64,000 bases of DNA from Candidatus Falkowbacteria bacterium. GTDB lineage: Bacteria; Patescibacteriota; Patescibacteriia; Patescibacteriales; Patescibacteriaceae. Positions 16,840 to 24,994 of the stretch are shown here, one piece after another. Position numbers and translations under genes: made by a program. The first letter of the stretch is position 1. Every line of letters starts with the position of its first letter. Below the pieces are notes generated by a model, which was not told where the DNA came from, ran no database searches, and saw nothing but the letters and a program-made list of their open reading frames with translations. Where the stretch lies: assembly GCA_026396835.1 (NCBI GenBank), contig JAPLWA010000004.1, positions 248,001 through 312,000 on the forward strand, read 5' to 3'.

Positions 16840-16907
16840 CTAGTATTGCTATTTTACATTATAATATTAAAAAACAAATTATATAAACTTAAAGGAAAGG
16901 TTCGCAG

Positions 16908-17939
16908 ATGAAAAAGCTATTTTTAGTTTTATTCGTTATTTCTTCATTATTCATTGTAAATGTCATAAAGGCAGATCCAGTTATTGTTATTAAAAAAAGC
17001 ACAAATCTCGAGAATTTTATTTTTGCTGCACCAACCAACTTTCCATATTCAGTCGATTTTACAGTTGAAGGTGTTATAAAAAATTCAGATGATGTGGGTG
17101 TGAAAACTAGCAGCGGATACGTTATAGACCAGACAGGTTGGAAAAAAGTACACTGCTTATTTGAAGATAAATTTTTAGTTACTTTTCTGAGTTTGTCTTC
17201 TACGTTGAGCGACGAATTGAATAAATTTCTAAACAATGAGTCAAAATCTGGTACATTTAAGTGGGTTATGAAAGACGAAGAAGAGATTTATGTAGGCAAT
17301 TCTAAAACCTGGCTTGAAGGTTATTACACGTTCATGAGCATGAATAATACTTCTCACGAATGTAGTAGTCAGGGTGGTAAAATTACATTTACAATCAACA
17401 GAAAATACGGAACGGTAAAAATTCACATTAAGAATGTTAGGCCGTACTTTGATAAGCCTGAATTTCTGACAATGGACCCCAAAAAAGTTAAGGCAAATTT
17501 TCCCACAATGTATAGTAATTATGATTTTAATTCCCAAAGAACATGTAAGGTCTACATCCCTTCCTTTGACGGTTGCGGTGATGCAGGACTTAGAATAATT
17601 GCCAAAATAGACAATACTCCAGATAAGGACTACTCAACTATTAACGGCACGTTCATTCATGGTAAATATAAGAATTGTGGTTTCGAACTTAAGATACTTA
17701 AAGAGAGGCCAAGCCATGCATATATTGAACTTTTTCGAAAAGAAATTCCGGTCAGAGAAATTAATTCGGCTATCCTCACTATAGTAATGGGCAGAAATCA
17801 AAAGATAACTCAAAAAATAACCGGAGTTTTCTATTTAGCTCAAGACCTTCATAAAGTTGATCAGAATAATTACCGTAGAGATCAACTATTAATAGAAGGA
17901 ACTTTTTCTGAATTAAATTCAGAATCAGTAAGTTTCTAA
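16908..17939 (+). CDS. Hypothetical secreted protein, 343 aa
   Basis: I do not recognise the mature protein. It has a clear signal peptide (MKKLFLVLFVISSLFIVNVI, likely cleaved just after) and a mature part with alternating hydrophobic residues and few helices, which suggests a beta-rich exported domain. Eight or so cysteines (for example KVHCLF, HECSSQ, RTCKVY, DGCGDAG) could form disulfides. Its own promoter, a strong SD (AAAGGAAAGG) and a terminator frame it as a one-gene unit, unlike the SD-poor housekeeping genes nearby. This style suggests acquired DNA. Confidence 0.75.
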   Translation: MKKLFLVLFVISSLFIVNVIKADPVIVIKKSTNLENFIFAAPTNFPYSVDFTVEGVIKNSDDVGVKTSSGYVIDQTGWKKVHCLFEDKFLVTFLSLSSTLSDELNKFLNNESKSGTFKWVMKDEEEIYVGNSKTWLEGYYTFMSMNNTSHECSSQGGKITFTINRKYGTVKIHIKNVRPYFDKPEFLTMDPKKVKANFPTMYSNYDFNSQRTCKVYIPSFDGCGDAGLRIIAKIDNTPDKDYSTINGTFIHGKYKNCGFELKILKERPSHAYIELFRKEIPVREINSAILTIVMGRNQKITQKITGVFYLAQDLHKVDQNNYRRDQLLIEGTFSELNSESVSF

Positions 17940-17965
17940 GATGCAATAAAGCATCAAAATTATTT

Positions 17966-18003
17966 ATAGCTCACACGTAAAAAGGTGAGCTATATTTTTT
18001 TAG
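17966..18003 (+). terminator. Terminator of the 343-aa secreted-protein gene
   Basis: ATAGCTCAC (17966-17974) pairs with GTGAGCTAT (17985-17993), then a T run. A small extra hairpin (GATGC-AATAAA-GCATC) precedes it. Confidence 0.9.
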
Positions 18004-18081
18004 TTAATCTTGACTAATTATCGTCTTTAGGGTAAGGTTTTGACAAACAAAAAATTAAAACAATCGGAAAGGAATTTTAGA

Positions 18082-18624
18082 ATGAGGAGAAAATTGCTCT
18101 TTTTATTGTTAATGTCAATTTTAGCTGTGTCTACTTTTGCTCAGCTCATTCAACCAGTTTTTATAGTTGAAAGTGTTGATTCAAAATTTAAAGACGTGAA
18201 TGATTTTGTCTTTACAGGTAAGCCCGTGAGTAGCGATGAATGTGGAATCTTCTTCTATAATTGCGAAGATTTAGACTATTGTCCTCTCAATATTTTGTAT
18301 AAAGGCAGGATGATATCAGTTTATCCGGAACATGATCTTGGTTTGAAAAAGTTTCTGGCTGAAAGTAAAAGTGCTTGCCATTCACGTCCACGTTGGTTTG
18401 ACGAGGCCGCATCTGCTACTTAGCTGGCTTATAGATTTGATGAGATTAATGAAGCTTATATCCAAACTACTGATATAAAAAGTAAGTGCAGATTGATTGG
18501 TAATATTGAGTCCGGTCTAATTACGATTGAGTACCAATATAGATCCATGAAGATCGTTGTCTACTTTTCAAATCTCGAAGTTCCCTGGAAAGAGGCTGAG
18601 GAAGATAACGAAGAGGAAGAATAA
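18082..18624 (+). pseudogene. Secreted-protein gene with an in-frame TAG
   Basis: An SD (GGAAAGGA) precedes the ATG at 18082, and the product starts with a signal peptide (MRRKLLFLLLMSILAVSTFA). The frame reaches a TAG at 18421-18423, after 113 residues, but then stays open for 66 more codons to TAA at 18622-18624 (LAYRFDEINEAYIQTTDIKS and onwards, ending in an acidic tail), just before a terminator at 18642. Codon use is continuous across the TAG. A recent nonsense mutation or read-through is more likely than two genes, because the second part has no start of its own at the junction. The function is unknown. Confidence 0.65.
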
Positions 18625-18641
18625 GTTTTGTGTTAGTTTTT

Positions 18642-18680
18642 GCCCTGTTGTTTTTATTAACAGCAGGGCTTTATATTTTT
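18642..18680 (+). terminator. Terminator after the interrupted secreted-protein gene
   Basis: GCCCTGTTGTT pairs with AACAGCAGGGC (one wobble) around a short A/T loop, then a T-rich tail. Confidence 0.85.
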
Positions 18681-18690
18681 TCGGATAACC

Positions 18691-18719
18691 TTGACAAAAC
18701 GTTAATTGTATGATTATAT
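18691..18719 (+). promoter_or_regulatory. Sigma-70 promoter for the lipoprotein gene
   Basis: TTGACA (18691-18696), 17 bases, TTATAT (18714-18719). It directly follows the preceding terminator. Confidence 0.75.
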
Positions 18720-18797
18720 GTAATATCCAGAAATGGATAAATTATTTGAATAATAATTGCTCATTTAAAAAAGCCTGCAGAAGGAGCAGGATAATAA

Positions 18798-19457
18798 ATG
18801 GTAAAAATATTTATAACTTTAATACTTTCACTTTTAGTAATTAGCTGCGGGGATGAGACACTTTCCTCGAATCAGCCAACTCAGGGGTCTTTGACTAGCG
18901 CAGACTCAATCGTCTCGCTATACAAAAACATTTCCACTGGTTTGGTAAAATACTCTGAGTTACCCAATTCAGCAATAAGATTTGATTCTCTTGAGGAGCG
19001 CTCTCCTGACCCGCCATATTTTATGACAAAAGGAGTGCTTTACTTATATATTAAAGACGTACTTTTTGATTCAATAAAATATTATTCTTATCACGGCGGA
19101 ATGTTTAGACCACCTGTATATGCTTGCATCACGAATGGAACATATATACTTAGCATAAAGAGCAGAGTAGATAATATGTATAATCAAGGAGAAGCGAATT
19201 GGTATTTAATGAAGAATGATGGAAGCGATGCATTTAAAATCCCGAAAGTCCTTTCCTTAAATGGAGCGGGTTTATACGAGGCTAATTACGTAAATATTTG
19301 TAACGTAAAGCCTGGGCCAACAATGCTCATTTTTTACGGGTTCTATTATTGTGACAGAGAAACCTATGTTACGTACAATATTCCCGACGGTTTTAAAAAT
19401 TATCATCGTCGCCGCGAAACAGGCTGTGAAAGTCCATGGAAATGGATTACACAATAG
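18798..19457 (+). CDS. Hypothetical lipoprotein, 219 aa
   Basis: A secreted, probably lipid-anchored protein of unknown function. It opens with a short signal peptide and a lipobox (LLVISCGDE), so Cys17 or so would be acylated. A low-complexity Ser/Thr/Gln-rich spacer follows, then a beta-rich domain with several Tyr-rich strands (for example YSYHGGMFRPPVYACITNGT). An SD (AGAAGGAG), its own promoter and a terminator make it a complete cassette. It is the third secreted-protein cassette in a row. Confidence 0.75.
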   Translation: MVKIFITLILSLLVISCGDETLSSNQPTQGSLTSADSIVSLYKNISTGLVKYSELPNSAIRFDSLEERSPDPPYFMTKGVLYLYIKDVLFDSIKYYSYHGGMFRPPVYACITNGTYILSIKSRVDNMYNQGEANWYLMKNDGSDAFKIPKVLSLNGAGLYEANYVNICNVKPGPTMLIFYGFYYCDRETYVTYNIPDGFKNYHRRRETGCESPWKWITQ

Positions 19458-19462
19458 TTTTA

Positions 19463-19500
19463 AGTCTTGCATTTATTTCGGTATCTGCAAGGCTTTTTTA
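19463..19500 (+). terminator. Terminator of the lipoprotein gene
   Basis: AGTCTTGCA (19463-19471) pairs with TGCAAGGCT (19486-19494), one wobble, then TTTTTTA. Confidence 0.9.
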
Positions 19501-19528
19501 ATTTCTAAAAAACAAGTACAATAGCCTT

Positions 19529-20482
19529 ATGAAACAAGCTAAGATTGTAGTTATTCTAGGTCCAACTGCTTCCGGCAAAACTAAACTAGGAGTAGAGCTG
19601 GCTCGCCAATTTAATGGCGAGATTATTAGTGCTGATTCAAGACAGGTTTATAAGGGTATGGACGTAGGAACAGGCAAGGATTTGGCTGAGTATGACAAGG
19701 GGAGAAATGGGGTGAATTATCACCTTATAGACGTCGCCTTGCCAAAGCAGCAGTATGACCTTAAAAAGTACCAAAAAGCCGCCTACGAGGCGATTTTAGG
19801 CCTTATAAAGCACGATAAACTGCCAATAATTGTCGGTGGTTCAGGTCTGTATTTGCAAGCCGTTGTTGATGGCTATGTTTTAACTGACAAAAAACCTGAG
19901 ATATCTAAGCGAAGTGATTTAGAGAAAAAAAGTTTGAAGCAGATTCAGATGATGATTGCTAAGGCTGATAAGAATTTTTTTGAACGATTTAATAACAGTG
20001 AAAAGAATAACAAACGAAGACTGATTAGATATCTAGAAATAATTACTGCCAGTAAAAGTATAATTGCTGAAAAACCAAAAATTAAAAAACCACCCTATGA
20101 CTTTTTAGTAATTGGTTTAGAGTTGGGTATGGAAACTTTGCGTAAAAGAATTAAGCAACGCATTTTAGATAGACTGGGTCCCAGCTTACGCTGGGATGAC
20201 AATATGATAGAAGAGGTTAAGAAACTTCATGAAGCTGGTTTAAGTTATAAGCGATTAGAAAGCTTCGGATTAGAATATAAATTCATTGCTTTATATTTAC
20301 AAAAAAAACTTTCCAAAGCTGAGATGATTGAAAAGTTGTCGATTGCGACTGGTCAGTTTGCGAAGAGGCAGATGACTTGGTTTAGAAGATGGGAAAAGCA
20401 GGGGAGAGAGATTGAATGGTTCAACGCAAAAGAAAATAAAAAAATAGTTAAAACAGTAAAACAATTCCTAAGTTCTAAGTAG
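19529..20482 (+). CDS. miaA: tRNA dimethylallyltransferase MiaA, with a repeat-derived insertion
   Basis: Adds a dimethylallyl group to A37 of tRNAs that read UNN codons. The P-loop GPTASGKTKLGVELA, the DSRQVYKGMDVGTGK loop, RRLIRYLEI and the C-terminal AKRQMTWFRRW are all present. Residues 216-224 (LGPSLRWDD) are encoded by a 27-bp hairpin (20174-20200) that matches one half of the MITE-like elements in this window. In E. coli MiaA, as I recall it, this helical region is about six residues shorter. The insertion is in frame, so the enzyme may still work. Confidence 0.95.
   Translation: MKQAKIVVILGPTASGKTKLGVELARQFNGEIISADSRQVYKGMDVGTGKDLAEYDKGRNGVNYHLIDVALPKQQYDLKKYQKAAYEAILGLIKHDKLPIIVGGSGLYLQAVVDGYVLTDKKPEISKRSDLEKKSLKQIQMMIAKADKNFFERFNNSEKNNKRRLIRYLEIITASKSIIAEKPKIKKPPYDFLVIGLELGMETLRKRIKQRILDRLGPSLRWDDNMIEEVKKLHEAGLSYKRLESFGLEYKFIALYLQKKLSKAEMIEKLSIATGQFAKRQMTWFRRWEKQGREIEWFNAKENKKIVKTVKQFLSSK
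20174..20200 (+). repeat. Half of a MITE-like element inside miaA
   Basis: CTGGGTCCCAGCTTACGCTG plus GGATGAC. It matches the right half of the elements at 15145-15259 and 26247-26361 (CCTGGGTCCTAGCTTTCGCT and onwards). It is exactly nine codons long and in phase with miaA. Confidence 0.9.
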
Positions 20483-20486
20483 TATT

Positions 20487-21536
20487 TTATTTTGTTGAGT
20501 TATATAAAGCTAAAATTTCAGCTGCTGATAAAGCACGATTATAAATTCGAACGTCATCTATAGAGCCATTGGTAAAATAACTACCAGCAAAAGAGCCGAT
20601 TACTATGTTAGCTGAAGAAATCCCAACAGAAGCATTAGACGTTGAAGCTCTAGGTACGCCATTAACATATAAGGTCATGCTATTTAAGGAAGCATTAGCT
20701 ACTCCAGCATAATGATTCCAGGTATTTATCACAGGATCGCTGCTATATACAGCATCATAACGCACAGAATCAAAAATAGTCCATCTGACTCCATTGCCAG
20801 GGCCATCAGAATATATATAATATGTTCCTGTATTTGGGTAATCATTTTTTAGTATAAGCATCCAGTTGCTTGTGTTTGTAATTTTAATCCATCCCATAAC
20901 TGTAATAGACCTATTGTTTAGGTTCGAAGAATTTGAAATATTTATATTATTTATGCCATTAAATTGACCCGCATAAATTCCGGTTTTGCCGGAACTATAG
21001 TGAATACCAGCTCCACTCCAAGTTCCGGTGTTACTGTTTCCAGAAGAATCAATTGCTGTTGTTCCGCTGCCTTCATCAAATTTCCACCAACCAACTAGGC
21101 CAGGAGCGGTTCCAAAACCGGAGCTAGAACTAGAATTAACGCCAGCAGAGGTAGAGTTAACATTATTACCAAGACAAAAGTTAAGACTGTAGTTGCTGTT
21201 ATCAGGAGTAGAAGAGTAAGTATAGTTATTATCACCACAACCTGAGTCATTTCTAGGGCTTGGATTATTAGGTATGTTATTAATATAAATTTTAGTACCA
21301 TCAGCCGATGCTAGGGCATTACCTGGAGTAATGATTGTCGGATAATATCCATAGTCTGAGTAATATAATTCTAAGGCTGTGCTAATTTGTTTTATATCTG
21401 CTACTCTTCTAGCGTCTCTTGCTTTAGCCCTAGCGTTGCCTAACGCAATAATAGCCATAGTGGATAAGACTCCAATAATGGCTATTACTACAAGTAATTC
21501 AATTAAAGTGAAACCTTTTTCACTTTTTAGATTCAT
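20487..21536 (-). CDS. Type IV pilin-like protein with a LamG-type C-terminal domain
   Basis: A surface protein that starts like a type IV prepilin: a short basic leader, then GFTLIELLVVIAIIGVLSTM, with Glu at mature position 5. The conserved pilin head (about residues 8-110, ending in a Cys-containing loop) is followed by a Ser/Gly linker and a laminin-G/concanavalin-like domain (PGLVGWWKFDEGSGTTAIDS to SIDDVRIYNRALSAAEI). Such fusions probably display a sugar-binding domain on or near a pilus. It shares its head with the four pilins at 28756-33199 but stands apart from them. Confidence 0.88.
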   Translation of the reverse strand: MNLKSEKGFTLIELLVVIAIIGVLSTMAIIALGNARAKARDARRVADIKQISTALELYYSDYGYYPTIITPGNALASADGTKIYINNIPNNPSPRNDSGCGDNNYTYSSTPDNSNYSLNFCLGNNVNSTSAGVNSSSSSGFGTAPGLVGWWKFDEGSGTTAIDSSGNSNTGTWSGAGIHYSSGKTGIYAGQFNGINNINISNSSNLNNRSITVMGWIKITNTSNWMLILKNDYPNTGTYYIYSDGPGNGVRWTIFDSVRYDAVYSSDPVINTWNHYAGVANASLNSMTLYVNGVPRASTSNASVGISSANIVIGSFAGSYFTNGSIDDVRIYNRALSAAEILALYNSTK

Positions 21537-21539
21537 ATT

Positions 21540-22547
21540 TTATAATGCTTTTACCTCATTTACAGTCTTGCCTTTTATAAAGCTTTTGATATTTTCAATT
21601 GTTGTCTTAGTAATTCTATCAACCGCTTCTTGACTATAGAAAGCGATATGCGGCGTGTAAATTACATTGTCTTTAGCAAGGAGTTTATGGTCTTTTATAA
21701 GCATGGCCATTTCTTTGTTATTAGATTTTTCGCGATGCAACATGTGGTGTTCTTCTAACAATAAATTCTCACCTTCTAGAACATCAAGTCCAATTCCTCT
21801 TAAGATTTTTTTATCGAGTGCCTCGATTAAAGCGCTAGTGTCAACCAAACCACCGCGAGCGGTATTAATTAATATCGCGCCTTTCTTAATTAGTTTAATA
21901 TTCTTTTTGTTGATAATGTGATGAGTTGCTTTGCAGTATGGAAGATGCATTGAAATGACATCTGACTTTTTTAGCAATTCATTTAAGCCAACATATTTAA
22001 AGTTAAGAGTTTCTGATAAAAATTTGTCTCGATTTATATCATAAACTAAAACATCCATACCAAAGCCGCGAGCAATTCTAATAAGATGTAAGCCAATATG
22101 GCCACAACCAACAACACCAATAGTTTTGTCTTGTAAGTCAAAGCCTTTTAAGCCCTCGATAGAGTAATCTTTTTTTAAACTTCGCAAATATGATTTAAAA
22201 ACATTTCTTGATAAATTTAAAATTAAGGCAAAGGCATGTTCAGCCACTGTGTTTTCACCATAAGTTGGCACGTTAACTACTTTAACTTTTTGGGCTGTTG
22301 ATTGCTTTAAGTCAATGTGATCAAAACCAGTTGAGCGCGTAGCAATTAATTTGAGGTTTGGTAGCTCTTTAATAATTTTCGCGTCAATTTTAGAAGTAAT
22401 AAAACTTGTAATGACATTAGTATTTTTAAACTTTTTAAGAGGTACTTTTTGAATTGGTTCCTTAAAAAATGTAATCTTTTGCCCTTTTAATTCTTTCTTA
22501 AACATGTCCTGTTCCCAAGGTTTTGTTTCAAAAATAGCGATGTTCAT
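21540..22547 (-). CDS. D-isomer-specific 2-hydroxyacid dehydrogenase (D-lactate dehydrogenase-like)
   Basis: NAD-dependent oxidoreductase of 335 residues. It has the Rossmann motif GVVGCGHIGLHLI, and the catalytic Arg, Glu and His appear in NTARGGLVDTSALIEAL, GIGLDVLEGE and YTPHIAFYSQ. The long helix near residue 270-285 and the overall length fit the D-lactate dehydrogenase branch. In a fermenting CPR cell it would reduce pyruvate to D-lactate and regenerate NAD+, but the exact substrate cannot be read from sequence alone. It is directly followed by the pilin gene (3-base gap). Confidence 0.88.
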   Translation of the reverse strand: MNIAIFETKPWEQDMFKKELKGQKITFFKEPIQKVPLKKFKNTNVITSFITSKIDAKIIKELPNLKLIATRSTGFDHIDLKQSTAQKVKVVNVPTYGENTVAEHAFALILNLSRNVFKSYLRSLKKDYSIEGLKGFDLQDKTIGVVGCGHIGLHLIRIARGFGMDVLVYDINRDKFLSETLNFKYVGLNELLKKSDVISMHLPYCKATHHIINKKNIKLIKKGAILINTARGGLVDTSALIEALDKKILRGIGLDVLEGENLLLEEHHMLHREKSNNKEMAMLIKDHKLLAKDNVIYTPHIAFYSQEAVDRITKTTIENIKSFIKGKTVNEVKAL

Positions 22548-22565
22548 AGGTTTATTTTTAGAATG

Positions 22566-22679
22566 CCATCCTAGCGAACGCTAGGATCCAGGATTTGACC
22601 GAAACAGCTTTAATTGTAGAGTAATAATTTTTAAAGCTTGTACGTTTTACTCCTGGTTTCCCGCTTGCGCGGGAATGAC
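22566..22679. repeat. MITE-like palindromic element, copy 2
   Basis: It starts CCATCCTAGCGAACGCTAGG and ends CCCGCTTGCGCGGGAATGAC. The AT-rich middle (TTTAATTGTAGAGTAATAAT, TTTTTAAAGCTTGTACGTTT) is shared with copy 3 at 26247 and, inverted, with copy 1 at 15145. It lies between gatB and the dehydrogenase gene. Confidence 0.9.
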
Positions 22680-22685
22680 AAATTA

Positions 22686-24188
22686 TTATTTTTTTAATTC
22701 TTCTTCTAATAATTCTTTGACCACGGCTGGGTTAGCCGCTCCTTTGCTGGCTGCCATAACTTGACCGATAAAGAATTGAATAACTGTTACTTTACCTTTC
22801 TTGTATAATTCAACCTGATCTGGTTTGGCTGAGATAATTTTTTTAATAATTTCCTTAAGTGCAGTCTTATCATCAATTTGCGCTAAACCTAAACTATTCA
22901 TGATAGAAGTTGGTTCACCGCCTTTATTCATCATAACACTCAAGATTTTTTGCGCCGCACTAGAATTAATTTTGCCTTGATGAACCATTAAAATAAATTC
23001 AGCTAAGTTCTCAGCGGTTAATTTTAGATCCTTAGCGCTTTGATTTTTTTCGTTAAGGTTTTTGCTTAATTCATTAATAATCCAGTTAACAGCTAATTTA
23101 GATAAAATAACTCTTTGTCTTTCCCAGTTATCACCTTTAGTTTTAACCCAGGCTTGTAACTCAGAAATAACGTCTTCAGTAAAAGACAAAAGATTTTTAT
23201 CAAGTGCTACAACCATGGCATCATATTCAGATAGGCCATATTCTGCTCTTAAACGACTTTCTGTTTTCCACGGTAATTCAACCATGCGAGCTTTAATATC
23301 TTTAAGCCATGAATTTGTAATAACAACTGGTGGCAAGTCAGGTTCAGGGAAGTAGCGGTAGTCAGCTGAAGTTTCTTTAACGCGCTGTCTGACAGTTTCG
23401 CTCTTTTGGTCATTCCAGCCACGTGTTTCAGGTAAAATTGTTTCACCTTTGTCTAAGGCAATGCTTTGACGTTTAATTTCAAATTCTAAAGCACGCTCAA
23501 GAGAACGGAAAGAGTTAATATTTTTTAATTCAACCTTGGCGTTCAATTTTGCTTTGCCAACAGGAATAATCTGGCCATTTTTATATTTCCATGAACCCTT
23601 GGTCTGTAAGCTGATATTTCCTTCACAACGCATTTCTCCTTTTTCCATGTCAGCCGTAGAAATATTAAAGTAGCGCAAAACTTGCTGATAGCGTTGGCCA
23701 AAAGCTTTGGCTGTGGCAGGATCAGGAATAATTGGTTCAGTTACTAATTCTAAAAGTGGAGTTCCGGCGCGGTTGAAGTCAACTAGTGAGTCATCAGATA
23801 ATGCTGGATGCGACAAACGTCCAGTGTCTTCTTCTAAGTGAATTCTGGTTATAGCAATTTTTTTGTCATTAACTTCTAATGAGCCGCCTTCACAAAAGGG
23901 GATATCATACTGTGAAATTTGATAGCCTTTTGGTAAATCAGGATAAAAATAATTTTTGCGATCAAATTTAGAATGCTGATTAATAGTGCAGTCTAAGGCT
24001 AAACCAAGCAGAATAGTTTTCTCAACAGCTTCTTTATTGACAGTCGGTAGTGTTCCAGGATGGCCAAGACAAATTGGGCAAACATTTGTGTTTGCTTCAG
24101 CAGAGGTTTCGTTCGCACAAGAACAAAACATCTTTGATTTAGTTTTAAGGCCAGCATGTATTTCTAGCCCGATAATTATGTCGTACAT
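22686..24188 (-). CDS. gatB: Aspartyl/glutamyl-tRNA amidotransferase subunit B
   Basis: GatB activates and transfers ammonia to Glu-tRNA-Gln (or Asp-tRNA-Asn) in the GatCAB complex. Key features are GLEIHAGLKTKSKMFC, the zinc site CSC...CPICLGHPGTLP, the catalytic-domain motif ADYRYFPEPDLPP and the C-terminal YqeY-like tail domain. The 500 residues are complete. gatA and gatC are not in the window. Its presence implies that the cell makes Gln-tRNA or Asn-tRNA indirectly, which matches the ordinary gltX found at 50629. Confidence 0.97.
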   Translation of the reverse strand: MYDIIIGLEIHAGLKTKSKMFCSCANETSAEANTNVCPICLGHPGTLPTVNKEAVEKTILLGLALDCTINQHSKFDRKNYFYPDLPKGYQISQYDIPFCEGGSLEVNDKKIAITRIHLEEDTGRLSHPALSDDSLVDFNRAGTPLLELVTEPIIPDPATAKAFGQRYQQVLRYFNISTADMEKGEMRCEGNISLQTKGSWKYKNGQIIPVGKAKLNAKVELKNINSFRSLERALEFEIKRQSIALDKGETILPETRGWNDQKSETVRQRVKETSADYRYFPEPDLPPVVITNSWLKDIKARMVELPWKTESRLRAEYGLSEYDAMVVALDKNLLSFTEDVISELQAWVKTKGDNWERQRVILSKLAVNWIINELSKNLNEKNQSAKDLKLTAENLAEFILMVHQGKINSSAAQKILSVMMNKGGEPTSIMNSLGLAQIDDKTALKEIIKKIISAKPDQVELYKKGKVTVIQFFIGQVMAASKGAANPAVVKELLEEELKK

Positions 24189-24240
24189 GGCTTTATTTTA
24201 GCATATTTTTTGTTTCTTTAGCATATTTTCAGGGCTATAT

Positions 24241-24269
24241 TTGACATATATTGATATATATGATATAAT
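24241..24269 (+). promoter_or_regulatory. Perfect-consensus sigma-70 promoter of the small-ORF locus
   Basis: TTGACA (24241-24246), 17 bases, TATAAT (24264-24269): all 12 positions match. Transcription should start near 24276 and run through two small ORFs and structured RNA to the terminator at 24995-25026. Confidence 0.88.
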
Positions 24270-24301
24270 ATAGATACAATAAAATAGTTTATTGTCCCAT
24301 G

Positions 24302-24341
24302 TTGCGGGGTTCGCAAAAAGGTTCTTTAAAAAGGAGATCAA
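24302..24341 (+). promoter_or_regulatory. Hairpin leader 1 of the twin-leader locus
   Basis: TTGCG (24302-24306), loop GGGTT, CGCAA (24312-24316), then 25 bases with an SD (AAAGGAG) to the ATG at 24342. The same plan, with a changed but still paired stem, occurs before the second ORF (24641-24680). Confidence 0.65.
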
Positions 24342-24524
24342 ATGAAACATCCTTTTTTAGTTTTCTTCTGTGTATCAGTACCATTATTGGTATGCGGATT
24401 CGGTTTAATGGTTTTGGGCGCAGTCTCTTGGCCATTAGACGTGGAAACATCTGTCATAGCTTTGACAGATGGTGGAGTCGCTTTAAGCGGATTCTTTGTT
24501 TCTTTGCATGCTTTGTCTTCGTAG
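24342..24524 (+). CDS. Small membrane protein, 60 aa
   Basis: A short hydrophobic protein that I do not recognise. It has two likely membrane helices (FLVFFCVSVPLLVCGFGLMV and the stretch VIALTDGGVALSGFFVSLHA). It is supported by a perfect promoter, a strong SD (AAAAGGAG) at good spacing, and a repeated leader hairpin. The stop lies inside an 8-bp hairpin (24510-24517 with 24524-24531), which could couple termination of translation to downstream RNA folding. Confidence 0.7.
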   Translation: MKHPFLVFFCVSVPLLVCGFGLMVLGAVSWPLDVETSVIALTDGGVALSGFFVSLHALSS

Positions 24525-24537
24525 ACAAAGCACAGAC

Positions 24538-24597
24538 CCTCGCTAGACGTGAACTGGACTAGTAATAGTTGGCTAGTGAGGAGTAAACGGGTTCACG
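24538..24597 (+). ncRNA. Possible pseudoknotted RNA between the two small ORFs
   Basis: CCTCGCTAG (24538-24546) can pair with CTAGTGAGG (24573-24581), nine pairs with one wobble. CGTGAAC (24548-24554), which lies between those arms, can pair with GTTCACG (24591-24597), seven pairs. Together they make an H-type pseudoknot. A competing hairpin, ACTAG (24558-24562) with CTAGT (24573-24577), would break the first stem. The structure is untested. Confidence 0.45.
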
Positions 24598-24640
24598 GTT
24601 AATGAAAAATATTCAGTTTTGCGAAAGGCAGAAACCTATA

Positions 24641-24680
24641 CTGCGGGGTGCGCAGAAAATCCTTAAAAAAGGAAAAAATA
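24641..24680 (+). promoter_or_regulatory. Hairpin leader 2 of the twin-leader locus
   Basis: CTGCG (24641-24645), loop GGGTG, CGCAG (24651-24655), then 25 bases with AAAAGGA to the ATG at 24681. Compared with leader 1 the outer pair changes from T-A to C-G, so pairing is kept although both bases changed. The distance from hairpin to ATG is identical. Confidence 0.65.
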
Positions 24681-24902
24681 ATGGACAATCCAAAAATGAC
24701 TGATAAAAGATGGGCGGAAATTGCTCAGATTGCTATTGGTTATTTGTTGGGAAAGCTCGGAATTGAGCTTTCTCACGACTCTTCAAGGGAATTAAAAAAT
24801 CTAGCAAAGAAGCTAGAAATTCCTTTCGAAGAATTGCAGTACTTTGCAAGACCATTTATCCAGGAGATGCTGGATAAAACTTACGGCAAAGAAAAAAACT
24901 AA
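24681..24902 (+). CDS. Small soluble protein, 73 aa
   Basis: I do not recognise this protein. It is helical and charged, with the pattern RWAEIAQIAIGYLLGKLGIE, then SSRELKNLAKKLEIPFEELQ, which could be a small helical domain. I start at the ATG at 24681, which is placed well behind an SD and the repeated leader hairpin, not at an upstream in-frame alternative at 24648. It shares its promoter with the membrane protein at 24342 and is followed by a strong terminator. The two may act as a pair. Confidence 0.7.
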   Translation: MDNPKMTDKRWAEIAQIAIGYLLGKLGIELSHDSSRELKNLAKKLEIPFEELQYFARPFIQEMLDKTYGKEKN

Positions 24903-24994
24903 GCCAGAGTTGAGCTTATTTAATAAGTTCGGAAAAGGGTAAATGAGATCCTCATAATGACGATACTCAGAACAAGAACCCAGCTCCGCTTAGT

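Noticed and set aside
16811-19500. Assembly chimera or foreign contig for the secreted-protein genes
   Set aside because: The style differs from the neighbours, but similar cassettes occur elsewhere in the window and miaA, directly after, carries the genome's own repeat. Horizontal gain is a simpler explanation.
24299-24562. Alternative frame of 87 codons across leader 1 and the first small ORF
   Set aside because: It has no SD at its start and runs through the hairpin and pseudoknot region; the ATG at 24342 has promoter, SD and leader support.
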